The notes under the pieces: model-generated | Database searches by the model: none | Told to the model about the DNA's origin: nothing | The model's input: the letters and a program-made list of their open reading frames with translations, nothing else | Assembly (NCBI GenBank): GCA_020628615.1 | Contig: JAHDEV010000013.1 | Span: forward strand, 1-35,530 | From: Dokdonia sp. | Lineage (GTDB): Bacteria > Bacteroidota > Bacteroidia > Flavobacteriales > Flavobacteriaceae | Length of the DNA: 35,530 nucleotides | Direction of reading: 5' to 3' | Position numbers and translations under genes: made by a program | Shown here: piece after piece, positions 19,570-27,467 of the stretch | How positions within the stretch are numbered: the stretch's first letter is position 1 | Layout: every line of letters begins with the position of its first letter

Positions 19570-20903
19570 AAAAATCTTTTATAAAAAGTATAGTTGCTAT
19601 GGTATTGTTTTTTGCTTTCGCGAAAGCGTATGCACAAGACCTCCCGGCACAATTGCTCACAAAAGAAGAAGCCGTGCAGATAATGCTTGAAAATAATTTT
19701 GGGATACTACTGGCAAATAATCAAGTCGCCATAGCCGAAAACAATAAAAATATCTTGAATAGTGGCTACTTGCCATCTCTCACCGGTAATGCTGGAGTAA
19801 ATTATAGTATAGATGATCAAGAGGCTACCTTTCAAGATGGTAATGTAAGCGCCGTAGATGGGGCAGAGACCACAAGATATAACGCATCTATTAACCTTAA
19901 CTATACCTTGTTTGATGGGTTAGGTAGGTACTATAATTATAAAACATTAAAAGAGCAGTATGGCTTATCGCAGCTGCAAGCACGAGAGACCATAGAGAAT
20001 GTAATGCTGCAGCTCTTCTCTGTGTATTATGAGGTGGCTCGTATTGAAGAAAACTTAGCTGTTTTAGAAACTGCTTTAGATATTTCAAAAGCGAGAGAGG
20101 TACGTGCACAATATCAATTTGATTATGGCCAAGTAAATAAGTTAGAGGTGCTCAATGCACAAGTAGATATTGTTACAGACAGCACAAACATTCTTACTAC
20201 CAGGCAGCAGCTACGTAATGCACAACGAGACCTTAACGTGGTTCTTGCTAGAGAACTAGAAGATTTAAAAAGTGCAGATACTACCGTCACTTTCATAAAC
20301 CCGCTAGAAGTAGAGCGATTTATAAATGAGGGTATTACAAATAATGTATCTATACTTCAAGCAGAGCAAAATATTACCATAAGTAATTATCAAATTAAAC
20401 AAGCTAAATCTTTGCTTTTACCTACCATAGGTCTTACAGGTAGTTACGGGTGGACAGAGGGTAACTTTCCTGCTACAAATTTTCTTGCCTCTAGCACCTC
20501 TACAGGTTTTCAAACAGGTGCAACCCTACAGTGGAATCTCTTTGACGGAGGTAGCTCTATCATAGGAGTAAAAAACGCAAAAATCTTTTTAGAAAATCAA
20601 AAGTATACCCAAGAGCAATTAAGGCAGCAGGTACTGGGAGACATTGCAAATGCAAAGGGTGATTATCTCAATGCACTTAAAATCTATGAGCTTCAAGAGC
20701 AAAATGTAAGCACAAGCCAGGCTAACTTTGATCGATCAGAAGAGCGATTTAAGCTAGGGCAGGTAAGTAGCGTAGAGTTTAGACAGGCACAACTTAACTT
20801 GCTCAATGCACAAACCACTAAGAATGCCGCAAAGTATACGGCAAAGCTGGCAGAAATACAGTTGCTACAGCTCACGGGGCAACTCCTTAATGTGAAGTTG
20901 TAG
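19566..20903 (+). CDS. TolC-family outer-membrane efflux protein
   Basis: 445 aa; signal peptide, duplicated TolC helical repeats (LEVLNAQVDIVTD, FRQAQLNLLNAQ). Confidence 0.93.
   Translation: MKKSFIKSIVAMVLFFAFAKAYAQDLPAQLLTKEEAVQIMLENNFGILLANNQVAIAENNKNILNSGYLPSLTGNAGVNYSIDDQEATFQDGNVSAVDGAETTRYNASINLNYTLFDGLGRYYNYKTLKEQYGLSQLQARETIENVMLQLFSVYYEVARIEENLAVLETALDISKAREVRAQYQFDYGQVNKLEVLNAQVDIVTDSTNILTTRQQLRNAQRDLNVVLARELEDLKSADTTVTFINPLEVERFINEGITNNVSILQAEQNITISNYQIKQAKSLLLPTIGLTGSYGWTEGNFPATNFLASSTSTGFQTGATLQWNLFDGGSSIIGVKNAKIFLENQKYTQEQLRQQVLGDIANAKGDYLNALKIYELQEQNVSTSQANFDRSEERFKLGQVSSVEFRQAQLNLLNAQTTKNAAKYTAKLAEIQLLQLTGQLLNVKL
19614..19627. repeat. Palindrome copy 6 (GCTTTCGCGAAAGC) inside the tolC signal peptide
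   Basis: Reads FFAFAKAYAQ. Confidence 0.93.
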
Positions 20904-20913
20904 GAGGTAATTC

Positions 20914-20929
20914 CGCTTTCGCGAAAGCG
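20914..20929. repeat. Palindrome copy 7 (CGCTTTCGCGAAAGCG)
   Basis: 11 bp after the tolC stop. Confidence 0.93.
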
Positions 20930-20945
20930 CAATAAAAATTACACT

Positions 20946-21125
20946 ATGTTTGAACATTTTTTTCAATGTCCATACTGTTGGGAAGAGGTGTCTATGCTTT
21001 TAGACCCATCTGTGAGTACGGTTTATGTAGAAGATTGTGAGGTGTGTTGTAATCCTATAGAGGTGCGCACTACTTTTGAAGAGCAAGAACTTGTAGGTTT
21101 TGAGGCTCGTGATATTGAACAATAG
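20946..21125 (+). CDS. Small cysteine-rich CPXCG-type zinc-ribbon protein
   Basis: 59-aa ORF missing from the supplied track: MFEHFFQCPYCWEEVSMLLDPSVSTVYVEDCEVCCNPIEVRTTFEEQELVGFEARDIEQ; CPYC...CEVC pairs. Confidence 0.8.
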   Translation: MFEHFFQCPYCWEEVSMLLDPSVSTVYVEDCEVCCNPIEVRTTFEEQELVGFEARDIEQ

Positions 21126-21295
21126 GTCGTTTCTGGTCTCTCTTTTGTACATCTTGAGGTGATATTTGAGATTTTAATACAGTATTACCTACTCTCAATT
21201 AAATATATTGTTACAGATATGCCTGTCTATGTGATGGTTGCAAATAATTAAAAAAATATCCTACTTTTTCCTTTTATATATGACAAAAACGGTTG

Positions 21296-21303
21296 TATAT
21301 TTG
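21296..21303 (+). promoter_or_regulatory. Bacteroidetes -7 promoter element (TATATTTG) of the tRNA-fMet gene
   Basis: TAnnTTTG match about 60 bp upstream of the mature tRNA. Confidence 0.5.
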
Positions 21304-21362
21304 CACTCCAATTAACGCAGTACTGATGGCCTAATCAAGAAACGTGTTACTGGAACATATAT

Positions 21363-21435
21363 CGCGGGATAGAGCAGTAGGCAGCTCGTCGGGCTCATAA
21401 CCCGAAGGTCACTGGTTCGAGTCCAGTTCCCGCTA
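21363..21435 (+). tRNA. tRNA-fMet (CAT), initiator
   Basis: Full cloverleaf; anticodon arm TCGGG-CTCATAA-CCCGA with three G:C pairs, C1-T72 mismatch in the acceptor, T arm ACTGG-TTCGAGT-CCAGT; CCA not encoded. Confidence 0.93.
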
Positions 21436-21441
21436 CTAAGT

Positions 21442-21475
21442 AAAAAGTCTCAATCACAAGTTGAGACTTTTTTTA
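21442..21475 (+). terminator. Rho-independent terminator after the tRNA
   Basis: AAAAAGTCTCAA-TCACAAG-TTGAGACTTTTTTT. Confidence 0.88.
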
Positions 21476-21568
21476 TGGAATAACATTGTTGTTCTTGAAG
21501 CACTAGATAATTTATGATATGAAATACATTATAAAGCTGAAAGAATGTCAATAAAATAAAAAAATATT

Positions 21569-21793
21569 ATGGAAATTAACCCTACCGAAATTATCGGTTA
21601 TCTAGCCAGTTTATTTGTGCTGTTGTCATTTTTATTTAAAGATATACGTACACTACGTATTGTAAACTCAGTGGGTTGTGCATTTTTTGTGGTCTATGGC
21701 GTATTGTTATCAAGTATACCGGTAATAGTAACTAATGTTGCGATATTGCTAATAAATGCATACTATCTTTTTATAAAAAAGAATGTAAATTAA
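21569..21793 (+). CDS. Small inner-membrane protein (YgjV-like)
   Basis: 74 aa with three hydrophobic segments (IIGYLASLFVLLSFLFKDIRTLRIVN). Confidence 0.6.
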   Translation: MEINPTEIIGYLASLFVLLSFLFKDIRTLRIVNSVGCAFFVVYGVLLSSIPVIVTNVAILLINAYYLFIKKNVN

Positions 21794-21927
21794 GGAGTTG
21801 AGTAGGAGTTTTCTCTCCTTTTTGAGTTGATTATCAATATTTTATGCTTGTGTTTTACAAGTATTTATAGGTAAATCTTGTATAATATGGTGAGTTACAT
21901 TACATTCGCCAAAATTTGAAATACTGT

Positions 21928-22152
21928 ATGAAATTAATGGAAGAAGCGGTGGCTTTTGAGAATGCTTCAATGAGCAATATGTCCACCAGTGATCGCGTTG
22001 CAGCTTCAAGAGAAGCAAAACGCCTCATTCTTGCACTGAATGAGATTTTTAAAGAGACAAAGGATTCTGAAATAATGGATACAATGAAGCGTCTCACAGA
22101 AAAGAAAAAGAAGATAGAAAAACGCTTGAAGGGTAGACCTGATAGTATGTAA
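21928..22152 (+). CDS. Small charged helical protein, unknown function
   Basis: ATG at 21928 preferred over the tracked TTG at 21916; followed by a terminator. The antisense ORF is less plausible. Confidence 0.6.
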   Translation: MKLMEEAVAFENASMSNMSTSDRVAASREAKRLILALNEIFKETKDSEIMDTMKRLTEKKKKIEKRLKGRPDSM

Positions 22153-22155
22153 AAT

Positions 22156-22188
22156 AAAAGAGGCCTCACTTGTGACGGTCTCTTTTTT
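22156..22188 (+). terminator. Rho-independent terminator
   Basis: AAAAGAGGCC-TCAC..GTGA-CGGTCTCTTTTTT stem with one G:U pair and a T tract. Confidence 0.65.
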
Positions 22189-22209
22189 ATTTATACCATA
22201 GTCATATAT

Positions 22210-22671
22210 ATGCAGCCAGATAATTTTACAAATGAGTTTTTTGGGATAGGAATCCAGAATGGAAAAACTCCAGAAAACTTAGGAGTGCTCTGGCGTTCTG
22301 CTCAAAACTTAGGAGCCAGTTTTATCTTTACCATAGGCAACCGCTATGCAAAGCAAGCTAGTGATACACACAATGCTGTAAGTGCGATGCCTTATTATCA
22401 CTATGATAATTTTGATGACTTTTTTAATCATTTACCTAAAGGAGCACGTATTGTGGGCGTAGAGCTAGATGAGCGTGCACAACCGCTAGAAACTTTTGAA
22501 CACCCTAGGCGCTGTGTTTATTTACTAGGAGCAGAAGATCACGGCCTTACACGTGAGGCAATAGATAGATCTCATTTTCTTGTAAAGTTCTCTTCTACCC
22601 TAAGCCTTAATGTTGCAGTGGCTGGGAGCATCGTGTTATATGACAGAGCCCTGGCAAAACCTAGATCGTAA
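22210..22671 (+). CDS. SpoU/TrmH-family RNA methyltransferase
   Basis: 153 aa; NLGVLWRSAQNLGAS, YLLGAEDHGLTREAI, LSLNVAVAGSIVLYD. Confidence 0.88.
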   Translation: MQPDNFTNEFFGIGIQNGKTPENLGVLWRSAQNLGASFIFTIGNRYAKQASDTHNAVSAMPYYHYDNFDDFFNHLPKGARIVGVELDERAQPLETFEHPRRCVYLLGAEDHGLTREAIDRSHFLVKFSSTLSLNVAVAGSIVLYDRALAKPRS

Positions 22672-22675
22672 TTAG

Positions 22676-22695
22676 TACGCTTTCGCGAAAGCGTA
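22676..22695. repeat. Palindrome copy 8 (TACGCTTTCGCGAAAGCGTA)
   Basis: 5 bp after the SpoU stop. Confidence 0.95.
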
Positions 22696-22771
22696 ATCCC
22701 TCCCATAACCACACATCATTTACATAATTAATAACTCTTTATATCCATAAAGGCAAACGTACTATTTAAAG

Positions 22772-22779
22772 TATCTTTG
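22772..22779 (+). promoter_or_regulatory. Bacteroidetes -7 element (TATCTTTG) upstream of era
   Basis: TAnnTTTG match 15 bp upstream of the era ATG at 22795. Confidence 0.5.
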
Positions 22780-22794
22780 CCTAAAAGAAACACT

Positions 22795-23679
22795 ATGTCG
22801 CACAAAGCCGGATTTGTAAATATTATAGGAAACCCAAATGTGGGTAAAAGTACGCTTATGAATGCCTTTGTGGGTGAGCGCCTAAGTATCATTACCTCAA
22901 AAGCACAAACTACACGTCACCGTATACTAGGTATTGTAAACGGAGAAGACTTTCAGATGATTTTGAGCGATACCCCAGGTATTATAAAGCCGGCATACGA
23001 GCTACAAGCCTCTATGATGGACTTTGTAAAAAGCGCCTTTGAAGATGCAGATGTGCTACTTTACATAGTAGAGCTAGGAGAAAAGGAGCTCAAAGATGAA
23101 GCGTTTTTTAATAAAATACGTGGTGCAAAAATTCCAGTTTTATTACTCATTAATAAAATAGACAAAGGTAATGAAGAGATGCTAGGAGAGGCGTTAAAGC
23201 TTTGGTCAGAAAAAGTGCCAAATGCTGAGGTGTTTGCCATCTCTGCACTTGAAAACTTTGGTGTACCACAAGTATTTAATAGAATTATAGAGCTACTACC
23301 AGAGTCTCCAGCTTTTTACCCAAAAGACCAACTTACAGATAAGCCAGAGCGCTTTTTTGTAAATGAGATCATACGTGAGAAAATCTTGATGCACTACAAG
23401 AAAGAAATCCCGTATGCAGTAGAGATAGATACAGAAGACTTTTTTGAAGAAGATGAGATCATACGTATGCGCTCTGTGATTATGGTAGAGCGTGATAGCC
23501 AGAAAGGTATCATTATAGGTCATAAAGGAACTGCGCTTAAGCGAGTGGGAGTAGAGGCTCGTAAGGATTTAGAAAAATTCTTTGGTAAGCAGGTGCACCT
23601 TGAGCTCTATGTAAAAGTAAATAAGAACTGGAGAAGCAGCGAGCGCCAGCTCAAGCGTTTTGGGTATAACCAGAAGTAG
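22795..23679 (+). CDS. era: GTPase Era
   Basis: MSHKAGFVNIIGNPNVGKSTLMNAFVGERLSIITSKAQTTRHRI, DTPGI, NKID, KH domain (IIIGHKGTALKRVG). ATG at 22795 preferred over the tracked TTG at 22777. Confidence 0.96.
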   Translation: MSHKAGFVNIIGNPNVGKSTLMNAFVGERLSIITSKAQTTRHRILGIVNGEDFQMILSDTPGIIKPAYELQASMMDFVKSAFEDADVLLYIVELGEKELKDEAFFNKIRGAKIPVLLLINKIDKGNEEMLGEALKLWSEKVPNAEVFAISALENFGVPQVFNRIIELLPESPAFYPKDQLTDKPERFFVNEIIREKILMHYKKEIPYAVEIDTEDFFEEDEIIRMRSVIMVERDSQKGIIIGHKGTALKRVGVEARKDLEKFFGKQVHLELYVKVNKNWRSSERQLKRFGYNQK

Positions 23680-23685
23680 TATAAG

Positions 23686-23705
23686 TACGCTTTCGCGAAA
23701 GCGTA
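23686..23705. repeat. Palindrome copy 9 (TACGCTTTCGCGAAAGCGTA)
   Basis: 7 bp after the era stop. Confidence 0.95.
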
Positions 23706-23750
23706 AATCACCATCTTTTACACCATCTTCATACTAAATATTTTATCATC

Positions 23751-24290
23751 GTGAATAATAGAAAGCTTAAGAATAGCGAACTCAACAGAAAAACGGTTGC
23801 AGATTTTAAGGAGGCAGAAAAAACGCCACTTATTATCGTGCTGGATAACATAAGGAGTCTCAACAATGTAGGTTCAGTTTTTCGTACGGCAGATGCCTTC
23901 CTTGTTGAAAAAATATACCTGTGTGGTATCACCGCTACACCGCCGCATCGTGATATTCAAAAAACAGCACTGGGAGCAACAGATGCCGTATCTTGGGAGT
24001 ATGCAGAAGATGCAATCGCACTAGCTCATACTTTAAAAGAACAGGGGGTAAAAGTTTGTGCTATAGAGCAGGCAGAAGATGCTGTAATGCTAGACAAGTT
24101 TACTCCTGTAAAAGGGGAGAGGTATGCTGTTGTTTTTGGTAATGAAGTAAAGGGAGTGCAGCAAGAGATTGTGTCCTTAAGTGATACGGTACTTGAGATT
24201 CCGCAGGTAGGTACTAAGCATTCTCTCAATATTTCTGTAAGTGCAGGAGTGGTTATATGGGACATCTTCAGTAAGTTAGGAGTTTCTTAA
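23751..24290 (+). CDS. SpoU/TrmH-family RNA methyltransferase (second)
   Basis: 179 aa; VLDNIRSLNNVGSVFRTADAF, VVFGNEVKGVQQEIV, HSLNISVSAGVVIWDI. Confidence 0.9.
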   Translation: MNNRKLKNSELNRKTVADFKEAEKTPLIIVLDNIRSLNNVGSVFRTADAFLVEKIYLCGITATPPHRDIQKTALGATDAVSWEYAEDAIALAHTLKEQGVKVCAIEQAEDAVMLDKFTPVKGERYAVVFGNEVKGVQQEIVSLSDTVLEIPQVGTKHSLNISVSAGVVIWDIFSKLGVS

Positions 24291-24374
24291 TGGGTTGTTA
24301 AAGTGTTATTTAACAGTCACTTATGATTTTTGCTCAATATTTTGTTTATCTTTAAAAGAAAAAAGATAAACATT

Positions 24375-24860
24375 ATGTCAAAATTCACAATGCCCATACG
24401 TTTTGCCATCGCAATGGCAGGAGGGCTCATCGCATATTTTTTAGTACTCGCATTATTTAACCTTCATACTAATGTTATGTTCTCGCTTTTTAATGGCGTG
24501 ATTGTAGGTTTTGGTATTTACGAGGTGATTAAGTACACAAAAATTAAGAACGGATCTGCTTTTAGCTACACAGACGGACTTACTAATGGAGTGGTGTCTG
24601 GATTTATTGCTACTATATTATTTACAGCATTCTTTGCACTATATGCAGGTAATATAAACCCAGATTTTCTAGACGGGCTCATAGGGCCTTGGGAGAAGAC
24701 GTATAATACAAGTATAGGTTCTGTAATATTTACAGTTGCAATAGGAGGATTTTCTACCGCTATATGTTTATCACTTTGTTTTATGCAGCTTTTTAAACCT
24801 AGCTGGAATACTGAAGGAACTAAGAAGGTGTTACGAGAGAGAGGACCAGTTATTAGATAG
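24375..24860 (+). CDS. DUF4199-like membrane protein
   Basis: Four hydrophobic helices; ATG at 24375 (MSKFTMPIRFAIAMAGG) likely the true start inside the 24330 ORF. Confidence 0.65.
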   Translation: MSKFTMPIRFAIAMAGGLIAYFLVLALFNLHTNVMFSLFNGVIVGFGIYEVIKYTKIKNGSAFSYTDGLTNGVVSGFIATILFTAFFALYAGNINPDFLDGLIGPWEKTYNTSIGSVIFTVAIGGFSTAICLSLCFMQLFKPSWNTEGTKKVLRERGPVIR

Positions 24861-24885
24861 TTTTCATTTGGGAAAAGTAAATTAA

Positions 24886-24907
24886 AAAACCGCCAGATGG
24901 CGGTTTT
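24886..24907. terminator. Bidirectional-looking Rho-independent terminator
   Basis: AAAACCGCC-AGAT-GGCGGTTTT perfect 9-bp stem. Confidence 0.85.
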
Positions 24908-24969
24908 CTTAGTTTTATTAAATAGCTTAAAAAAACACAATTAGCGATTGTAAATCACAAGATAAATAG

Positions 24970-24977
24970 TATATTTG
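24970..24977 (+). promoter_or_regulatory. Promoter of rplU-rpmA (TATATTTG, TTG at 24948-24950)
   Basis: TAnnTTTG with TTG 19 bp upstream, consistent with Bacteroidetes primary sigma promoters. Confidence 0.6.
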
Positions 24978-25040
24978 CACCCGCTTAAACTGAGAGGTTT
25001 AGGCTTTTATTAGTGTAATAACAATATTTAATTAATCGCT

Positions 25041-25715
25041 ATGTACGCAATTGTAGAGATAGCAGGGCAGCAATTTAAAGTTGCAAAAGACCAAAAAGTC
25101 TTTGTTAACCGCCTATCTACCGAAGAAGGAAAAAAAGTCGATTTCGACAAAGTACTTTTGGTAGGAGACGGATCTAACATCACTTTAGGCGCCCCAGCTA
25201 TAGACGGAGCTCTAGTAGGAGCAAAAGTCTTAAGACACCTTAAGGGTGACAAAGTAATCGTTTTCAAGAAGAAAAGACGTAAAGGATACCGTGTAAAAAA
25301 CGGACACCGCCAGTCACTTACTGAAATCGTAATTGAAAGTATCGCTACTTCTGGAGCTAAGAAAGCTGCTCCAAAAAAAGAAGCAAAAGCAGAGCCTAAA
25401 GCTGCTGCTCCTGCAAAGGAAGCTGCACCAAAGGCAGAAGCAAAAAAGGCTGCTCCTAAAAAAGCTGCCAAAGCTGACGATCTTAAAAAAGTGGAAGGTA
25501 TCGGACCAAAAATCGCATCAACTCTTGTTGAGGCTGGTATTGATACATTTGCAAAACTTGCAAAAACTGACGCTGCTAAGATTTCTGAAATCATCGCAGG
25601 TGTACGTGGAAACCACGTAACTGACACATGGCCAGCACAAGCACAAATGGCTGCAGATGGTAAGTGGGATGAGCTTAAGAAATGGCAAGACGAATTAGAC
25701 GGTGGTAAAGCTTAA
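25041..25715 (+). CDS. rplU: 50S ribosomal protein L21 with Ala/Lys/Pro linker and helix-hairpin-helix-like C-terminal domain
   Basis: N-terminal ~105 aa is L21 (MYAIVEIAGQQFKVAKDQ...KKKRRKGYRVKNGHRQSLTEI); C-terminus DDLKKVEGIGPKIASTLVEAGIDTFAKLAKTDAAKI is HhH-like. Confidence 0.95.
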   Translation: MYAIVEIAGQQFKVAKDQKVFVNRLSTEEGKKVDFDKVLLVGDGSNITLGAPAIDGALVGAKVLRHLKGDKVIVFKKKRRKGYRVKNGHRQSLTEIVIESIATSGAKKAAPKKEAKAEPKAAAPAKEAAPKAEAKKAAPKKAAKADDLKKVEGIGPKIASTLVEAGIDTFAKLAKTDAAKISEIIAGVRGNHVTDTWPAQAQMAADGKWDELKKWQDELDGGKA

Positions 25716-25755
25716 TCGCGATACTATCAAGTATAACTTATAAAACCGAAACAAG

Positions 25756-26016
25756 ATGGCTCACAAAAAAGGAGTTGGTAGTTCTAAAAACGGTCGTGAA
25801 TCAGAATCGAAACGCTTAGGTGTTAAGATCTTTGGAGGACAGGCTGCAATCGCAGGGAACATCATCGTACGTCAAAGAGGTAACACTCATCACCCAGGTG
25901 AAAACGTGTACGGAGGAAAAGATCACACACTTCACGCAAAAGTGGATGGTGTTGTAAAATTCCAAAAGAAAAGAGACAATAAATCTTACGTTTCTGTAGT
26001 GCCTTTTGAGGCATAA
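25756..26016 (+). CDS. rpmA: 50S ribosomal protein L27
   Basis: [48 protein letters not shown]. Confidence 0.97.
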   Translation: MAHKKGVGSSKNGRESESKRLGVKIFGGQAAIAGNIIVRQRGNTHHPGENVYGGKDHTLHAKVDGVVKFQKKRDNKSYVSVVPFEA

Positions 26017-26046
26017 GCAACTAAGATAATTACTATCTCATTATAT

Positions 26047-26077
26047 AAAACCCTTACCGCAATGCGGTAAGGGTTTT
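26047..26077. terminator. Rho-independent terminator after rpmA
   Basis: AAAACCCTTACCGC-AAT-GCGGTAAGGGTTTTT, 14-bp perfect stem. Confidence 0.92.
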
Positions 26078-26149
26078 TATGGTTATACATACTTGATTGA
26101 TATTTAAATGTTTGGTATGTTGTTTGATGCAAGAGACAAAACACTTCTT

Positions 26150-26701
26150 ATGAGAATATTACTAGCGTTTTGTTGTGCCTTTTTATTGCAATCTTGCTTT
26201 CCTGTAGCGGTGGCGCCTAACCTGAGTGAGGGTAAGGTTAAAAAAGCAAAAAAGTTTAATAGAAAACTACCTAATAGATATGCATATCTATTTACAGACC
26301 CTAAGGATGCAAATGAGTTTTATGAGTATGTAAATACTAAATATGATCTCAATCATAACTATGTAGAAGATAATGTGCGCGTACTTATTAGTAACGAAGC
26401 TTACTATGTCTCATTTTATGAAGTGGGAAAGAAAACGCAAACGGTCAATTTATTGAGACCACTAGCAAATAAGGTGCTTGAAGAAAATGGAGCGCCGCCC
26501 GTATTTAATGATGACCCTTTTAGGGATTATGGTGATACCTGGTACATCGCATTACTTATAACAGATGAAGATTTTAACGACGCCTTGCATCCAGATTATA
26601 AACATTATAAGGGCATAAGGCAATTTGCAGCTTCTTTACATAAAGAGTACTATAGTATGAGTAACTATAAGCAAGCCACATTTACAGTGCAACGTAACTA
26701 G
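26150..26701 (+). CDS. Putative lipoprotein, unknown function
   Basis: Signal/lipobox MRILLAFCCAFLLQSCFP from ATG 26150 within the tracked 26108 ORF. Confidence 0.65.
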   Translation: MRILLAFCCAFLLQSCFPVAVAPNLSEGKVKKAKKFNRKLPNRYAYLFTDPKDANEFYEYVNTKYDLNHNYVEDNVRVLISNEAYYVSFYEVGKKTQTVNLLRPLANKVLEENGAPPVFNDDPFRDYGDTWYIALLITDEDFNDALHPDYKHYKGIRQFAASLHKEYYSMSNYKQATFTVQRN

Positions 26702-26702
26702 C

Positions 26703-27407
26703 TTAGTTTACCTTGATTTTATCTGTACCTAGATAGCCATCATTTTTATTGTAGTACCAGGCTCTGTCTTTAGGCATTTTTATACCTCCTATGGTAGCAA
26801 TATCAGAAAGCAGTATGTACTCACCTGTAGTCTCATCATCACCCTTAAAAAATTGATATACCTCCATTGCATATGTCTCTGGGTCAAAATAAAACTGCCA
26901 CACATCTGTGCCTACATTTTTATCATAGCGCACACGTGCTACTAGATATTCTTTTCCTTTGAAGGTGTCCTTTTTAACATCCTTCTCGATAATAGTTCCC
27001 TTATCTGTGAGCTTCATAGGTAAACCATAGAGGTATGAGTAATAATTTCTGAACATTACAGTGCGTTCACAATCCGCATCTGCAGTGGTGCTTGTTACGA
27101 CCTCTCCAGCTTTGTTTGTGTGTTTGCAAGCAGTGCCTAGAAGCTCTCTAAAGCTTGTTTTGCCATCTTGTGTTGTTGTTACATTAAAGTACTCTCTAGG
27201 TAAATCTAGTGTGATTACACTTTTGCGATCTGGTTTGTCTGGCATATCAAGTACGAGTGTAAACTCTCCAGTAAAGGTCGCCCAGTTGCTATTTGGGTCG
27301 TGATAGGCTATAGATTTTGCCACGAGCTCTGGTCCAGTTAATTGTTGTGAGTACGCTTTCGCGAAAGCGCAACAAAATAAAACAGCAATAAGCGTGTAGT
27401 TTTTCAT
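26703..27407 (-). CDS. Secreted protein, outer-membrane lipoprotein-sorting/DUF6503-like
   Basis: MKNYTLIAVLFCCAFAKAYSQ signal peptide from ATG at 27405-27407; ...YFDPETYAMEVYQF..KMPKDRAWYYN. The signal peptide contains the palindrome. Confidence 0.65.
   Translation of the reverse strand: MKNYTLIAVLFCCAFAKAYSQQLTGPELVAKSIAYHDPNSNWATFTGEFTLVLDMPDKPDRKSVITLDLPREYFNVTTTQDGKTSFRELLGTACKHTNKAGEVVTSTTADADCERTVMFRNYYSYLYGLPMKLTDKGTIIEKDVKKDTFKGKEYLVARVRYDKNVGTDVWQFYFDPETYAMEVYQFFKGDDETTGEYILLSDIATIGGIKMPKDRAWYYNKNDGYLGTDKIKVN
27354..27369. repeat. Palindrome copy 10 (CGCTTTCGCGAAAGCG) in the signal peptide of the minus-strand gene
   Basis: Reads CCAFAKAYSQ. Confidence 0.93.
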
Positions 27408-27467
27408 TGTGAAAGTTTGAGCTATGAAGATACACATTGCTTTTTGATAACCATAACTAACTTTAGT

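Noticed and set aside
21900-22169. 89-aa minus-strand ORF opposite the small helical protein
   Set aside because: The plus-strand ORF has better coding character and a downstream plus-strand terminator.
25333-25620. 95-aa +2 frame ORF inside rplU
   Set aside because: Out-of-frame Leu/Lys repeats from the low-complexity linker, not a separate gene.
25028-25627. 199-aa minus-strand ORF opposite rplU (Ala/Phe-rich)
   Set aside because: Antisense of the L21 gene; the AAFFAS-rich sequence mirrors the AK-rich linker codons.
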